A stretch of DNA of 64,000 nt from Tenericutes bacterium MO-XQ. GTDB lineage: Bacteria; Bacillota_I; Bacilli_A; Acholeplasmatales; Acholeplasmataceae. Below are positions 8,727 through 18,504 of the stretch, in pieces (the first letter of the stretch is position 1; each line of letters starts with the position of its first letter). The position numbers and the translations under genes are program-made. Location of the stretch: positions 1,736,001 to 1,800,000 of the forward strand of contig CP017948.1 of assembly GCA_002838185.1 (NCBI GenBank), read 5' to 3'. A model generated the notes under the pieces. That model was not told the DNA's origin and did not search any database. It saw nothing but the letters and a program-made list of their open reading frames with translations.

Positions 8727-9884
8727 ATGAACTTGCAAAATGATTTTATCAACACATTTCATCAAAAACCTGATGCTTTTTATTTTTCTCCTGGACGTAT
8801 CAATTTGATTGGTGAACACATTGATTATAATGGTGGATTAGTTCTTCCTGCAGCAATTTCACTTGGAACTTATGGTGTTATACGGATGCGAGATGATCAA
8901 TTAATTAGAGTTTTTTCTACCAATTTTAACGATTTAGGCATCATTGAAATTTCACTTCATGATTTAGCTTATAAAGAGAATGACAACTATGCAAACTATA
9001 TCAAAGGTGTATTTGATTTATTCATCAAAAAACATCATAAAATCAACCGTGGTATGGATATTTATATTCATGGAACTTTGCCACCACAATCTGGATTATC
9101 ATCTTCAGCATCTCTACTTGTACTCATGGTTTATATATTATCAGATGTTTATCATCTTGATTTATCAAAAACAGATATAGCCCTTTATGCAAAAGATGTA
9201 GAAAATCATTACATGCATATGCATTGTGGCATCATGGATCAACTCATCATCGCAAAAGGCATCAATCATAAAGCTTTACTGATGCATACATCAACCTTAG
9301 AAACAACACCAATCCACGCTTTTATTGATGGCTATACATGGGTGATTATGAATTCTCACTATGAAAGAAAAACTACTGAATCAAAATATAATGAACGCGT
9401 TAAAGAATGTCAAGACGCTTTAAATATCATAAAAAAAGAAAAAAATATTTCTGAGTTATGTGAGTTATCGATAAGTGATTATAACGATATTAAACATCAT
9501 TTAAACGAAGTATTAAGAAAAAGAGTAAAACATGTCGTCACAGAGCAAAATCGAGTTTTAAAAAGCATTGAAGTTCTAAAAAATCAAGAAGCAATCCCTA
9601 TGGGCGAACTATTAAACGCATCCCATTCATCTTTAAAAAATGATTACGAAGTCACTGGCTTTCATTTGGATATGCTCGTAGAAGGTGCACTCCTTGCAGG
9701 TGCCATTGGTGCACGTGTTACTGGTGCGGGTTTTGGTGGTTGTGCTATAGCGCTTGTTAAAAACAATCTTCTTGATCAATTTGATCAAATTGTAGATCAG
9801 TACTATTATCAAAAAACTAATCTTCATGCGTCTTTCTATCCAGTTGAATTTGTTGATGGTGTTAAAAAAATCGAGGTGGCTTAA
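8727..9884 (+). CDS. galK: galactokinase
   Basis: The 385-aa GHMP kinase phosphorylates galactose to galactose-1-phosphate in the Leloir pathway. Visible motifs are the galactokinase signature GRINLIGEHIDYNGG near residue 28, the GHMP ATP-binding motif PPQSGLSSSAS near 118, and the C-terminal glycine motif VTGAGFGGCAIAL near 335. Length matches the family. It starts behind GAGGAGG and its stop overlaps the galT start by one base (TAATG). No galE or mutarotase is in the window, so those steps are encoded elsewhere. Confidence 0.95.
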   Translation: MNLQNDFINTFHQKPDAFYFSPGRINLIGEHIDYNGGLVLPAAISLGTYGVIRMRDDQLIRVFSTNFNDLGIIEISLHDLAYKENDNYANYIKGVFDLFIKKHHKINRGMDIYIHGTLPPQSGLSSSASLLVLMVYILSDVYHLDLSKTDIALYAKDVENHYMHMHCGIMDQLIIAKGINHKALLMHTSTLETTPIHAFIDGYTWVIMNSHYERKTTESKYNERVKECQDALNIIKKEKNISELCELSISDYNDIKHHLNEVLRKRVKHVVTEQNRVLKSIEVLKNQEAIPMGELLNASHSSLKNDYEVTGFHLDMLVEGALLAGAIGARVTGAGFGGCAIALVKNNLLDQFDQIVDQYYYQKTNLHASFYPVEFVDGVKKIEVA

Positions 9885-11344
9885 TGAAAACTTATGTTGA
9901 TGCATTTTTAACATATGGCATTGATCATCAGATCATTACTGATTTTGATCGTGCAAAACAAAGCTTATATCAACTTTATCATCTACCTTTAGGAGATTAC
10001 GAAAAAACCACAAAACCAATTGATGAAGTACTAGCTTATCTCTTAGATGCTGCTTATCAACTCAAATTATTTCATCCGAATACAGTTTTAGAAAGAGATG
10101 CTTATGAAGCTTATCTTTTTGACTTGATGATGCCTGAACCTTCTAAAGTAAAACAAACATTTAAACGGTTATCTGATACTGATAAAGAAAAAGCTTTTTC
10201 TTATTTGTATCAGTTATCTAAAGATGTGAACTACATTAAAACAAAACGAATTGCTCAAAACATTCACTTTAATTACAATTCACCCTATGGCAATATCGAA
10301 CTTACTATCAATTTATCAAAACCTGAAAAAGATCCTAAAGATATCGCAAAAGCACTTGAAGAAACTATCGATGATAAAAAAGGTCCAAAGTGTGTGTTGT
10401 GTAAAGAAAATGAACAAAACTATCAAAATGCCCGTATGAACTTGCGCATTGTTCCTTTAGAACTTGCATCAAGAAAGTGGCATTTCCAATATTCACCCTA
10501 TCTATATTTTAATGAGCACTCAATCATTTTAAGTGATACTCACAAACCGATGCACATCAATAAAACTACCTTTAAAGCTTTATTTGACTTTATAGATTTT
10601 ATGCCAAGTTATTTTGTAGGATCTAATGCTGATTTACCAATTGTTGGTGGGTCTATATTAAATCATGATCATTATCAATCTGGAAGATATCACTTTCCTA
10701 TTGAACATGCAAAAGTTATCAAAACATATCATGATATCGAGCGCGTTACCATATCTCATTTATATTGGCCATTATCAACAATCAGATTAGCATCTAATGA
10801 TCGATATCAACTTGAAGAACTTGCTGCTCATATTTTATCTTCATGGAAAACATATGAGCATAAGCATCTTGAAATTATCCCTTTTACAACAAAACCACAT
10901 CAAACGATCACACCTATTGCTAGATATAAAAATAATACTTATGAACTTGATTTGATTCTTCGAAATAATCGCACAACCAAAGCATATCCTGATGGTATTT
11001 TCCATCCTCATCAAGAACACCATCACATTAAAAAAGAAAATATCGGTTTAATTGAAGCAACAGGACTTGCGATTCTACCTGGAAGATTGAAAGAGGAATT
11101 AGCGCATGCTTACTTATACTTAAAAGAAGATAAAATACATCCATCTTTACAAAAGCATATCTTATGGTTAAATCAATTAAAAGATCAAAAAATCATCTCT
11201 CATAAAGAAGACCTATATCAAGAAGTTGGAAAGATATTTACACATGTTTTAGAAGATGCTGGAGTATTTAAACTTGATGATTCTGGATTACTTGCATGTG
11301 ACACATTCATTCAAGATACAATTAAAGCATATAAAAAAATGTGA
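9884..11344 (+). CDS. galT: galactose-1-phosphate uridylyltransferase, Gram-positive (type 2) form
   Basis: This 486-aa enzyme would exchange UMP between UDP-glucose and galactose-1-phosphate. Length and sequence match the long Firmicute GalT family, not the 350-aa Gram-negative form. A cysteine pair occurs in GPKCVLCKENEQN, and the region SILNHDHYQSGRYHFPIE holds the nucleotide-transfer His residues. The gene overlaps galK by one base and is followed by an intrinsic terminator, so galK-galT is a two-gene operon. Confidence 0.93.
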   Translation: MKTYVDAFLTYGIDHQIITDFDRAKQSLYQLYHLPLGDYEKTTKPIDEVLAYLLDAAYQLKLFHPNTVLERDAYEAYLFDLMMPEPSKVKQTFKRLSDTDKEKAFSYLYQLSKDVNYIKTKRIAQNIHFNYNSPYGNIELTINLSKPEKDPKDIAKALEETIDDKKGPKCVLCKENEQNYQNARMNLRIVPLELASRKWHFQYSPYLYFNEHSIILSDTHKPMHINKTTFKALFDFIDFMPSYFVGSNADLPIVGGSILNHDHYQSGRYHFPIEHAKVIKTYHDIERVTISHLYWPLSTIRLASNDRYQLEELAAHILSSWKTYEHKHLEIIPFTTKPHQTITPIARYKNNTYELDLILRNNRTTKAYPDGIFHPHQEHHHIKKENIGLIEATGLAILPGRLKEELAHAYLYLKEDKIHPSLQKHILWLNQLKDQKIISHKEDLYQEVGKIFTHVLEDAGVFKLDDSGLLACDTFIQDTIKAYKKM

Positions 11345-11366
11345 GCACTGATGTGTTCACATTTTT
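11335..11366 (+). terminator. intrinsic terminator of galK-galT
   Basis: An AAATGTGA / TCACATTT stem (11337-11344 and 11357-11364) is followed by T-rich sequence. The stem starts inside the last codons of galT. Confidence 0.7.
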
Positions 11367-11376
11367 ATTTTAAATA

Positions 11377-12234
11377 TTATGATGATTTTTTAACTCTTCT
11401 TGCGACATACGCAAACATTTCTGGTCCTGTATGAATACCTAATACAGGTGTTAATTCAGATAACTCTAAATTTCTTACACTTAACGAACGTTTTAATATT
11501 TCGCCAAGTTCTTGAGCTTTTTCTTTATCTGATGCATAGTGCACTGTTAAATCAATTAAATCACTACCAAAGTCTTCGATTAAAATATTTTTCATGTTCA
11601 ATAATGAACGTTTAATACCTAATGCTTTTGAAGCTGTAACATATACACCTTCATCATTAACTGTGATGACTGGTTTAATGTGAAGTAGATCACCAATGGT
11701 TCCTTCTACTTTACCAATACGTCCACCTCTTCTTAAATACTTAAGAGTCGCAATCGTATAATAAGCTTTTGAGTCTTTATATCTAAGCTCATCTAATGCT
11801 TCAATAATCTTTTTCGTTTCGACACCTTTATTTACTAAATCCACAGCTTCTCTTACAATGTAACCTTGTTGAGCGCCTAATGTTTTTGTATCATAGTGTG
11901 TAATTGCTAAATCTTTTTCTTGTTCGATTTCAATTCTAAATGCATTAAATGTACCTGATAACCCTGATGAAATATTGATAACAAGTAATGCTTCATAACC
12001 TTCTTTTTTTACTTTTTCAAAAATATCGTGCAAATCACCTGTTTTTGGAAGTGATGTTTTGATATTTTTTTCATCTAAATCTTTGTAAATCTCTTGTGAA
12101 GTTATTTCTAGTTGGTCTCTAAAGCTTTCATCACCGATGTTGATGATGAGTGGAATAACAAATAGATTCTTTTGCTTTTCAATATACGCTTTTGGTAAAT
12201 TGCATCCAGAATCTGTTAATATTGCTGTTTTCAT
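11377..12234 (-). CDS. DegV-family fatty-acid-binding protein
   Basis: The 285-aa protein opens with the DegV signature TDSGCNLP and has the internal motif of the fatty-acid headgroup site (SGLSGTFN at about residue 90). These proteins hold one fatty acid and supply it to the FakA kinase for phospholipid synthesis in Firmicutes. No fakA is adjacent. It starts behind AGAGGT and stands alone between convergent galT and an MFS gene. The family is certain; the particular fatty acid preference is not. Confidence 0.9.
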   Translation of the reverse strand: MKTAILTDSGCNLPKAYIEKQKNLFVIPLIINIGDESFRDQLEITSQEIYKDLDEKNIKTSLPKTGDLHDIFEKVKKEGYEALLVINISSGLSGTFNAFRIEIEQEKDLAITHYDTKTLGAQQGYIVREAVDLVNKGVETKKIIEALDELRYKDSKAYYTIATLKYLRRGGRIGKVEGTIGDLLHIKPVITVNDEGVYVTASKALGIKRSLLNMKNILIEDFGSDLIDLTVHYASDKEKAQELGEILKRSLSVRNLELSELTPVLGIHTGPEMFAYVARRVKKSS

Positions 12235-12347
12235 ATTTATACCTCTATCTTTTATAGTTTTGCTGTTTCATAACTATATGTAAAATAATAACATAATTTT
12301 GATGCCAAAGACAGAAATATGAAATAAATTAAAATACCATTTGAAAA

Positions 12348-13577
12348 TTACGTCTTTTTCACATAAATGAGATTACCGATAAAGATGATAATCATCACAC
12401 CAGAGAATATCAAAAACATTAAAGACATTGAGTAATCTGCTAGTAAACCAATCAGTGGTGCAAAAATAACAATAAGCAATGAAGACGTTTGTGATTCTAC
12501 ACTAAGTACCGTAGCTCTCTTATCATTATCTGTCACATCCCCAATACGCTCAACCATAAGTGGTTTTCTGATATTCATCATAATATATAACATCAAGAAC
12601 ATTAATCCGACGATAATCAATGAGTCCAAAAAGAAACTTAAAACGCCTATTGCAATCGCTGTAAATAACCAAATGTACGCAATGAGCACACCTGGTTTTC
12701 CAATACCTTTAACACGATAAGCATTTCTACTTGATATTGCACTCACTAGATAAATGATGGCATAAATAATTCCGATATAAATTTTAGAATGTTCTTCTTC
12801 ATTAAATTGGCTAAATATCAATACCCCAAAAGACATTGAAACTAAAATGGGTTGAATATAATCTTTAATGCTCTTAAATGTTGCCTGATATGAAGCAGAA
12901 TTAAATACTGCATTTCTGACATTTTTTGTCTTAAATGTATATTTGATATGATCAATATTATGTTCGATGAAAGATTTAAATGAAAATTTGACGTCTCTTT
13001 TTTCATTTAGACGATTAGGATAAGATAAAATTAATATCAAATCTATAACATATGGAATGATTGCTGCAAGAAATAAAAATCTGATTTCTGGTAAATACAA
13101 AACAAGACCAATAGAGACTAAACTTGCAATCATTGAACCAATCAAAGAATATGAGCGTGTCAACCCATATATCAATGTCTTCGATGATTTGATATTTTCT
13201 TGATCCATATAAGACATAATCATAGATTTATGCGTACCTGATCTAAATGCTTCACCTAAAGCAAATAAACTCATTGCAATCACAAATTCGTAGAACTCAG
13301 TTGATATAAAAAATAATAAAAATGAAATGATATAAAAGATAAAACAAATGACTAGCTCTATTTTCTTACCATATCTATCTGCTATTACCCCTGAAGGAAT
13401 CTCAAAAATATATATAATTATCTCTTTAATCGCAAGCAAAATACCTACTAAAAAAAGATTTAACTCATACGATAAAAAATAGATAATCATGTATGGTTCA
13501 AAAAATCTTAAGTTCTTTAATAAGCCATAAAAGCCAAATTTCGTGATTTGTAGTCTATGCTTTCTTAGATCTTCCAT
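12348..13577 (-). CDS. MFS transporter
   Basis: This 409-aa protein has about 12 membrane helices and a long cytoplasmic loop near residue 190-240. The MFS loop 2-3 motif appears as GVIADRYGKK near residue 62. Close relatives in Firmicutes are annotated only as MFS efflux or multidrug-like transporters, and no substrate can be named. It stands alone. The next gene upstream is divergent, and no clear terminator is seen after its stop. Confidence 0.85.
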   Translation of the reverse strand: MEDLRKHRLQITKFGFYGLLKNLRFFEPYMIIYFLSYELNLFLVGILLAIKEIIIYIFEIPSGVIADRYGKKIELVICFIFYIISFLLFFISTEFYEFVIAMSLFALGEAFRSGTHKSMIMSYMDQENIKSSKTLIYGLTRSYSLIGSMIASLVSIGLVLYLPEIRFLFLAAIIPYVIDLILILSYPNRLNEKRDVKFSFKSFIEHNIDHIKYTFKTKNVRNAVFNSASYQATFKSIKDYIQPILVSMSFGVLIFSQFNEEEHSKIYIGIIYAIIYLVSAISSRNAYRVKGIGKPGVLIAYIWLFTAIAIGVLSFFLDSLIIVGLMFLMLYIMMNIRKPLMVERIGDVTDNDKRATVLSVESQTSSLLIVIFAPLIGLLADYSMSLMFLIFSGVMIIIFIGNLIYVKKT

Positions 13578-13640
13578 ATGTATACCTCTTCTATTTAAAA
13601 TTATTATATCATTTTTTACTGTTTTTTATCATAAACGCGG

Positions 13641-13669
13641 TTGTAATAAAAGCGCTTTCATGTTACAAT
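13641..13669 (+). promoter_or_regulatory. promoter of DUF1015-serC-serA with an embedded cre-like site
   Basis: TTGTAA (13641-13646), a 17-bp spacer and TACAAT (13664-13669) form a sigma-A-type promoter. The spacer holds TAAAAGCGCTTTCA (13647-13660), whose complement TGAAAGCGCTTTTA differs by one base from a symmetrical CcpA cre box. Binding there would block RNA polymerase. A further perfect inverted repeat TTATCGAA / TTCGATAA (13694-13701, 13713-13720) follows in the leader. Confidence 0.6.
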
Positions 13670-13800
13670 GATTTTGGAATTACACTACATTTTTTATCGA
13701 AAAAATCGAAACTTCGATAAATGAACAACAAAATCAAATATATATCTTTAATTAGGTTTTTAAACCAACGATGCCGAAGAGAAAAGAGAGGTTATTTTTT

Positions 13801-15036
13801 ATGCAGTTTAAGTCAAAACCGATTGCCGTACAAGACATTCTTTTGCCTAATGATTGGATCAACTATGAGAAATGGTCTGTTGTTGCATGCGACCAGTTTA
13901 CGAGTCAACCAGAATACTGGGAAGAATTAAGAGAAAGAATTGGCGATGAGCCTTCTACTTATGATCTTATTCTACCTGAGGTATATTTGGAGTCTATGAG
14001 TGATCAAACCATTGAAAAAATCAATGAAAAAATGTATGAATACATCAATAATGGCATTCTAAAAAATCTTGGACCATCCATGATTTTAGTAGAAAGAAAG
14101 ACATTATGTGGAAAAACAAGATTAGGTATGATGCTAAGCATTGACTTAGAAACATATGATTATCAACCTTTTACAAAACCTTTTATTAGAACTACTGAAA
14201 ACACAATTATTTCAAGAATACCTCCTAGAGTAAAAATCAGGAAAGATGCACCACTAGAATTAACACATGTCATGTTACTTGCTAATGATCCAGATAAGCA
14301 AATCTTAAAAAACCTTTTTAAAAGAAAAGATGAGTTCAATATTGTATACGATTTTGATCTAAATATGCGAGGGGGACATATCAGAGGTTATCAAATAACT
14401 GATTGCGAACCCGTAATTAATGATTTTTACAGTTTAATCAAAGATCCAGATGATCCAATATTATTTATTGTGGGCGATGGAAATCACTCACTCGCTACTG
14501 CTAAGACACATTGGGAAACACTTAAACCAACACTATCAAAAAAAGATTTGGAAACTCACCCCTCAAGATATGCTTTAGTTGAAGTTGTAAATATTTATGA
14601 TGACGGTCTAGAATTTGAAGGCATTAATCGTGTTTTATTTAATGTTGATGAAAAATTCTTAACAAGTCTTCAAGATGCTATAGATCAAGAAGTTGAGTCG
14701 TGGGTATATACTAAAAAAACTGGAAAAATTCCGTTTTATATGTCAAAGAGTACGGCATTAGCTTATGAACAAATTCAAACGTTTATAGATGATTATTTAT
14801 CTTACCACCAAGATATGATGATTGATTATATTCACGGTGATGAAGAAATGATTGAAATCTGCAATAAAAATGAAGACCGTTTAGGTATTCATATGCCAGT
14901 TTTAGATCGAAAAGATTTATTTCCATTTATTCAAATGGGTAAAATTCTACCAAGAAAATCTTTTTCTATGGGAAATGCTACTGCAAAAAGATATTATTTA
15001 GAAAGTCGATTCATTAAAAAAATGAGTTTAAAATAG
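13801..15036 (+). CDS. DUF1015 protein of the serine operon
   Basis: The 411-aa cytoplasmic protein belongs to DUF1015, which in Firmicutes is found next to serC and serA, as here (12-base gap to serC). The start at 13801 has AGAGAGG upstream; the ATG at 13771 has none. The conserved signature is VGDGNHSLATAKTHWE near residue 222. It resembles the DGHxR motif of the ParB/sulfiredoxin-like fold used by free-serine kinases such as SerK and SbnI. A role in phosphoserine metabolism is therefore a reasonable inference but not established here. Confidence 0.8.
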   Translation: MQFKSKPIAVQDILLPNDWINYEKWSVVACDQFTSQPEYWEELRERIGDEPSTYDLILPEVYLESMSDQTIEKINEKMYEYINNGILKNLGPSMILVERKTLCGKTRLGMMLSIDLETYDYQPFTKPFIRTTENTIISRIPPRVKIRKDAPLELTHVMLLANDPDKQILKNLFKRKDEFNIVYDFDLNMRGGHIRGYQITDCEPVINDFYSLIKDPDDPILFIVGDGNHSLATAKTHWETLKPTLSKKDLETHPSRYALVEVVNIYDDGLEFEGINRVLFNVDEKFLTSLQDAIDQEVESWVYTKKTGKIPFYMSKSTALAYEQIQTFIDDYLSYHQDMMIDYIHGDEEMIEICNKNEDRLGIHMPVLDRKDLFPFIQMGKILPRKSFSMGNATAKRYYLESRFIKKMSLK

Positions 15037-15048
15037 AAGGGAGAACTT

Positions 15049-16134
15049 ATGAAAAGAGTATTTAATTTTTCAGCTGGTCCAGCTGTATTACCAGAAGCAG
15101 TTTTAAAAGAAGCCGCAAATGAAATGCTAGATTACAATAACACTGGCATGTCTGTTATGGAAATGAGCCATCGCTCTGCCATGTATAAAAAAATCATCGA
15201 GGATGCAGAAAAAGACTTAAGAACTTTAATGCATATTCCTGATAACTACAAAGTATTATTCTTACAAGGAGGCGCAACTCTCCAATTTTCAATGATTCCA
15301 ATGAACTTACTTAAACATGGAGTTGCTGATTACATCATCACTGGAGCTTGGGTAAAAAAAGCTTTTAAAGAAACTCAAAAATATGGAAAAGTTAAAGCGA
15401 TTGCTTCTTCTGAGGATAAAAACTTCTCATACATTCCTGATGTATCTCATTTAGATATATCAGATGATGCTGATTATGTCTACATGTGTGATAACAATAC
15501 GATTTATGGGACTAAGTTTTATGAACTACCAAACACTAAAGGTAAAACATTAATTTCAGATGCTTCTTCTTGTATCTTATCAGAACCTGTAGATGTATCT
15601 AAATATGGTGTTATTTTTGCAGGAGCTCAAAAAAATATTGGTCCTGCAGGTACAGTGATTGTTATCATTAGAGAAGATTTGATTAGAGATGATATAAAGG
15701 CAGATACACCAATCATGTTAAGATATGACATTCATGCTGAAAATGGATCGATGTATAATACACCACCAACATATGGTATTTACATGTGTGGTAAAGTCTT
15801 TAAATGGTTACTTGATATGGGTGGCATCGAAAAAATGCATGAACATAATTTAAAAAAAGCAAACTTATTATATGATTACATCGATCAAAGTAAACTGTTT
15901 TATGGGACTGTTGAAAAGAAGTCAAGATCCATCATGAACGTATGTTTTAAAACAGATGATGATGCTTTAAATGATTTATTCATCAAAGAAGCAAAAACTC
16001 AAGGATTAGAAAACCTAAAAGGACACCGTTCTGTTGGTGGTATGAGAGCTTCCATTTATAATGCAATGCCTTATGAAGGCGTTAAAGCACTTGTTGATTT
16101 TATGGAAGATTTTGAGAAAAAACACGGAAAGTAG
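15049..16134 (+). CDS. serC: phosphoserine aminotransferase
   Basis: This 361-aa PLP enzyme converts 3-phosphohydroxypyruvate and glutamate to phosphoserine. The N-terminus FNFSAGPAVLPEAVL is diagnostic of SerC, and the Schiff-base lysine lies in FAGAQKNIGPAG near residue 196. Substrate-phosphate residues are suggested by HRSVGGMRAS near the C-terminus. A GAAGGGAG site precedes the ATG and serA follows after 8 bases. serB is not in the window, so the final dephosphorylation is either done by an unlinked phosphatase or phosphoserine is used directly. Confidence 0.95.
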   Translation: MKRVFNFSAGPAVLPEAVLKEAANEMLDYNNTGMSVMEMSHRSAMYKKIIEDAEKDLRTLMHIPDNYKVLFLQGGATLQFSMIPMNLLKHGVADYIITGAWVKKAFKETQKYGKVKAIASSEDKNFSYIPDVSHLDISDDADYVYMCDNNTIYGTKFYELPNTKGKTLISDASSCILSEPVDVSKYGVIFAGAQKNIGPAGTVIVIIREDLIRDDIKADTPIMLRYDIHAENGSMYNTPPTYGIYMCGKVFKWLLDMGGIEKMHEHNLKKANLLYDYIDQSKLFYGTVEKKSRSIMNVCFKTDDDALNDLFIKEAKTQGLENLKGHRSVGGMRASIYNAMPYEGVKALVDFMEDFEKKHGK

Positions 16135-16142
16135 GTCTTTAA

Positions 16143-17291
16143 ATGTATAAAATTCATTGTTTAAATAATATTTCAAAAGAAGGTTTAAGCGTTTTATCTA
16201 ACGATTACACATTAACAGATGATATTAAAGAAAGTGATGCAGTTTTAGTAAGAAGTTATAATATGCATGAGCTTGATTTAAAAGATCATGTGATCGCGGT
16301 TGCTAGAGCTGGTGCTGGAGTTAATAATATTCCATTAGATAAATACGCTAACCAAGGTATTGTGGTTTTTAATACACCTGGCGCAAACGCTAATGCTGTT
16401 AAAGAATTAACGATTGCGGGTATGTTTTTAGCAGCAAGAAACTTATATCCAGGTATGAGCTGGGTTAAGGATAACAATCAAGATCCAGACATTCAAAAAA
16501 ACATGGAAAAAGCAAAAAAAGCTTATGCAGGAACAGAAATCCTTAACAAAACCATTGGAATCATTGGATTAGGTTCTATTGGTATCATGCTTGCAAACAC
16601 ATGCGCAAAAATGGGTATGAAAGTTTTAGGAACGAAGCGAAACTTAGAAACCCTAAAAGATTTAGATTTTCATCATAATGTTACTTTAGTTAAAACTAAA
16701 GAAGAAATTTATGAAAAAGCTGATTATATAAGTATCAATGTACCACTTAATGATCATACTAAACATTTAATCGATAAAAAAGCATTCGATCAAATGAAAG
16801 ATGGTGTGATCATTCTAAACTTTGCTAGAGACAAATTAGTCAATGATGACGATTTAGAAGCTGCCATTAAACATGGTAAAGTAAGAGCTTATGTTACAGA
16901 TTTTCCAAATCAAAAAACTGCTCAAATGGAAAAAGTCATCGCATTCCCACATTTAGGTGCATCAACTGAGGAAGCTGAAACCAATTGTGCAATTATGGCT
17001 TCAACGGAAATTTCAAAGTTCATCGAAACTGGAGCTATCAAACATAGTGTTAATTATCCTGACATTTTCGTGGAAAATAAAAAAACACAATATCGTTATG
17101 TGATATTGTGCAAGGTTAAACAAAAAGATCATCAAGCTTATACTAAAGAAATCATTTCACTATTTGAAGATATCGAGCATGTTTATCAAGCTTATAATGA
17201 TCACTATGGTGTCGTTATCGTTGATTCTAATAAAGAAGCTATAACTGATTTAGATCAAATTTCATTTGTTACAAAAGTTAGAGTGATCTAA
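16143..17291 (+). CDS. serA: D-3-phosphoglycerate dehydrogenase
   Basis: The 382-aa NAD-dependent enzyme oxidises 3-phosphoglycerate, the first step of serine synthesis. The Rossmann motif is IGIIGLGSIG near residue 138. The substrate/catalytic features ARAGAGVNNI, the Arg in ILNFARDKLV and the His in AFPHLGASTEEAE match SerA. The C-terminal 70 or so residues form a short ACT-like regulatory region. No long intervening domain is present, so this is the short SerA type. It ends the operon at a stem-loop. Confidence 0.94.
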   Translation: MYKIHCLNNISKEGLSVLSNDYTLTDDIKESDAVLVRSYNMHELDLKDHVIAVARAGAGVNNIPLDKYANQGIVVFNTPGANANAVKELTIAGMFLAARNLYPGMSWVKDNNQDPDIQKNMEKAKKAYAGTEILNKTIGIIGLGSIGIMLANTCAKMGMKVLGTKRNLETLKDLDFHHNVTLVKTKEEIYEKADYISINVPLNDHTKHLIDKKAFDQMKDGVIILNFARDKLVNDDDLEAAIKHGKVRAYVTDFPNQKTAQMEKVIAFPHLGASTEEAETNCAIMASTEISKFIETGAIKHSVNYPDIFVENKKTQYRYVILCKVKQKDHQAYTKEIISLFEDIEHVYQAYNDHYGVVIVDSNKEAITDLDQISFVTKVRVI

Positions 17292-17320
17292 AAAAATATC
17301 CTTGATGTCAAGGATATTTA
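17292..17320. terminator. terminator between serA and the amidohydrolase
   Basis: An AAATATCCTTG / CAAGGATATTT stem has an ATGT loop. Its T run is on the minus-strand side, so it is strongest for the amidohydrolase gene and weaker for serA. Confidence 0.8.
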
Positions 17321-18442
17321 ATCAATTAACTGATAAGCTTTAGCAATGGTGATATATAACTCTACACCTCTTGCTAATACTTCATCTTTAAAATTAAAAT
17401 AACAACTATGAAGCGGATGTACATACCCCTTCTCCTCGTTACGAGTACCTAGCATGGTAAACATGCCGGGTACTTTTTCTTGATAGAAGGCAAAATCCTC
17501 AGATGCCATCAATGGTTTAATATATTCATAATTGTCATCTAGATGTTTCTCGATAAACTCAACCATATCAGCATCGTTATTTACAACTGGATATAGTTCC
17601 ATTAAGTCAGATGAGATTTCTACTTGAAATGATAATTTTATACCACTAATCACATCTTCAATTCTTTTTTTCATTAAGTAGAAAACTTCATGTTTAAAAG
17701 CTCTCATCGTTCCCGTAATTTCTACGTCTTGAGCAATGATGTTTCTTGCTTCTCCACCATGAACTGTACCGACTGTGATGACACCTTGTTCAAACGGATC
17801 CACATTTCTTGAGATAATCGTATGAAGTTGTGATATTAAATGACTAGATGCAAGAATTGCATCATTACCATCATGTGGAGATGCTCCATGCGCTGATTTT
17901 CCAGATATTTTTATATTGAATTCTAAGTTTCTTGCCATCATTGGCCCTTTAACTAATCCGTATACGCCTTCTTTTAAATTGGGATAAAGGTGTATACCAA
18001 ATATTTTTTGTACCTTAAATTTTTCTAAAAACCCTTCTTCTATAATGACTTTTGCCCCACCAGGGTACTCTTCAGCAGGCTGAAATATTAAAACAATAGA
18101 ATCATTAATTAATGTTTGATCTTTGAGATAATATGCAAACCCTAAAAGCATTGCCATATGTCCATCATGTCCACATGCATGCATCTTACCAATATGTGTC
18201 GATGGATAAGGGTAATCTGATTTTTCTAACACAGGAAGTGCATCCATATCTGATCTAAATGCGATTGATGTTTCTTTTTTGCCTTTTTTATAGGCAATCC
18301 ATCCAGTAAATGCAGTTTGATAAATCTCATAACCCATAGATTCAAGTTCTTTTTTGATATAAGCGCTTGTTTTAAATAAATCAAATGATATTTCTGGTAT
18401 TTGATGTAGATCTCTTCTATATTTTTTTAGTCTTTCAATCAT
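17318..18442 (-). CDS. M20-family amidohydrolase (N-acyl-amino-acid deacylase type)
   Basis: This 374-aa metal-dependent hydrolase carries the M20D signatures: RRDLHQIPE near the start, the metal Cys/His motif HACGHDGHMAMLLG near residue 90, the catalytic Glu in PAEEYPGGAKVII near 126, and a metal His in GIHLYPN. The family removes acyl groups from N-acetyl or other acylated amino acids such as N-acetyl-diaminopimelate or hippurate. It is a single gene whose terminator is shared with serA, so the substrate cannot be judged from neighbours. Confidence 0.88.
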   Translation of the reverse strand: MIERLKKYRRDLHQIPEISFDLFKTSAYIKKELESMGYEIYQTAFTGWIAYKKGKKETSIAFRSDMDALPVLEKSDYPYPSTHIGKMHACGHDGHMAMLLGFAYYLKDQTLINDSIVLIFQPAEEYPGGAKVIIEEGFLEKFKVQKIFGIHLYPNLKEGVYGLVKGPMMARNLEFNIKISGKSAHGASPHDGNDAILASSHLISQLHTIISRNVDPFEQGVITVGTVHGGEARNIIAQDVEITGTMRAFKHEVFYLMKKRIEDVISGIKLSFQVEISSDLMELYPVVNNDADMVEFIEKHLDDNYEYIKPLMASEDFAFYQEKVPGMFTMLGTRNEEKGYVHPLHSCYFNFKDEVLARGVELYITIAKAYQLID

Positions 18443-18504
18443 AAGAACACCTCTTTGTAACTAGATATATCTATCATATCATAAAAAATAATGATGAATA
18501 CGAT

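Noticed and set aside
13721..13930. Open frame overlapping the DUF1015 start
   Set aside because: No ribosome site, and it overlaps the well-supported DUF1015 gene in another frame.
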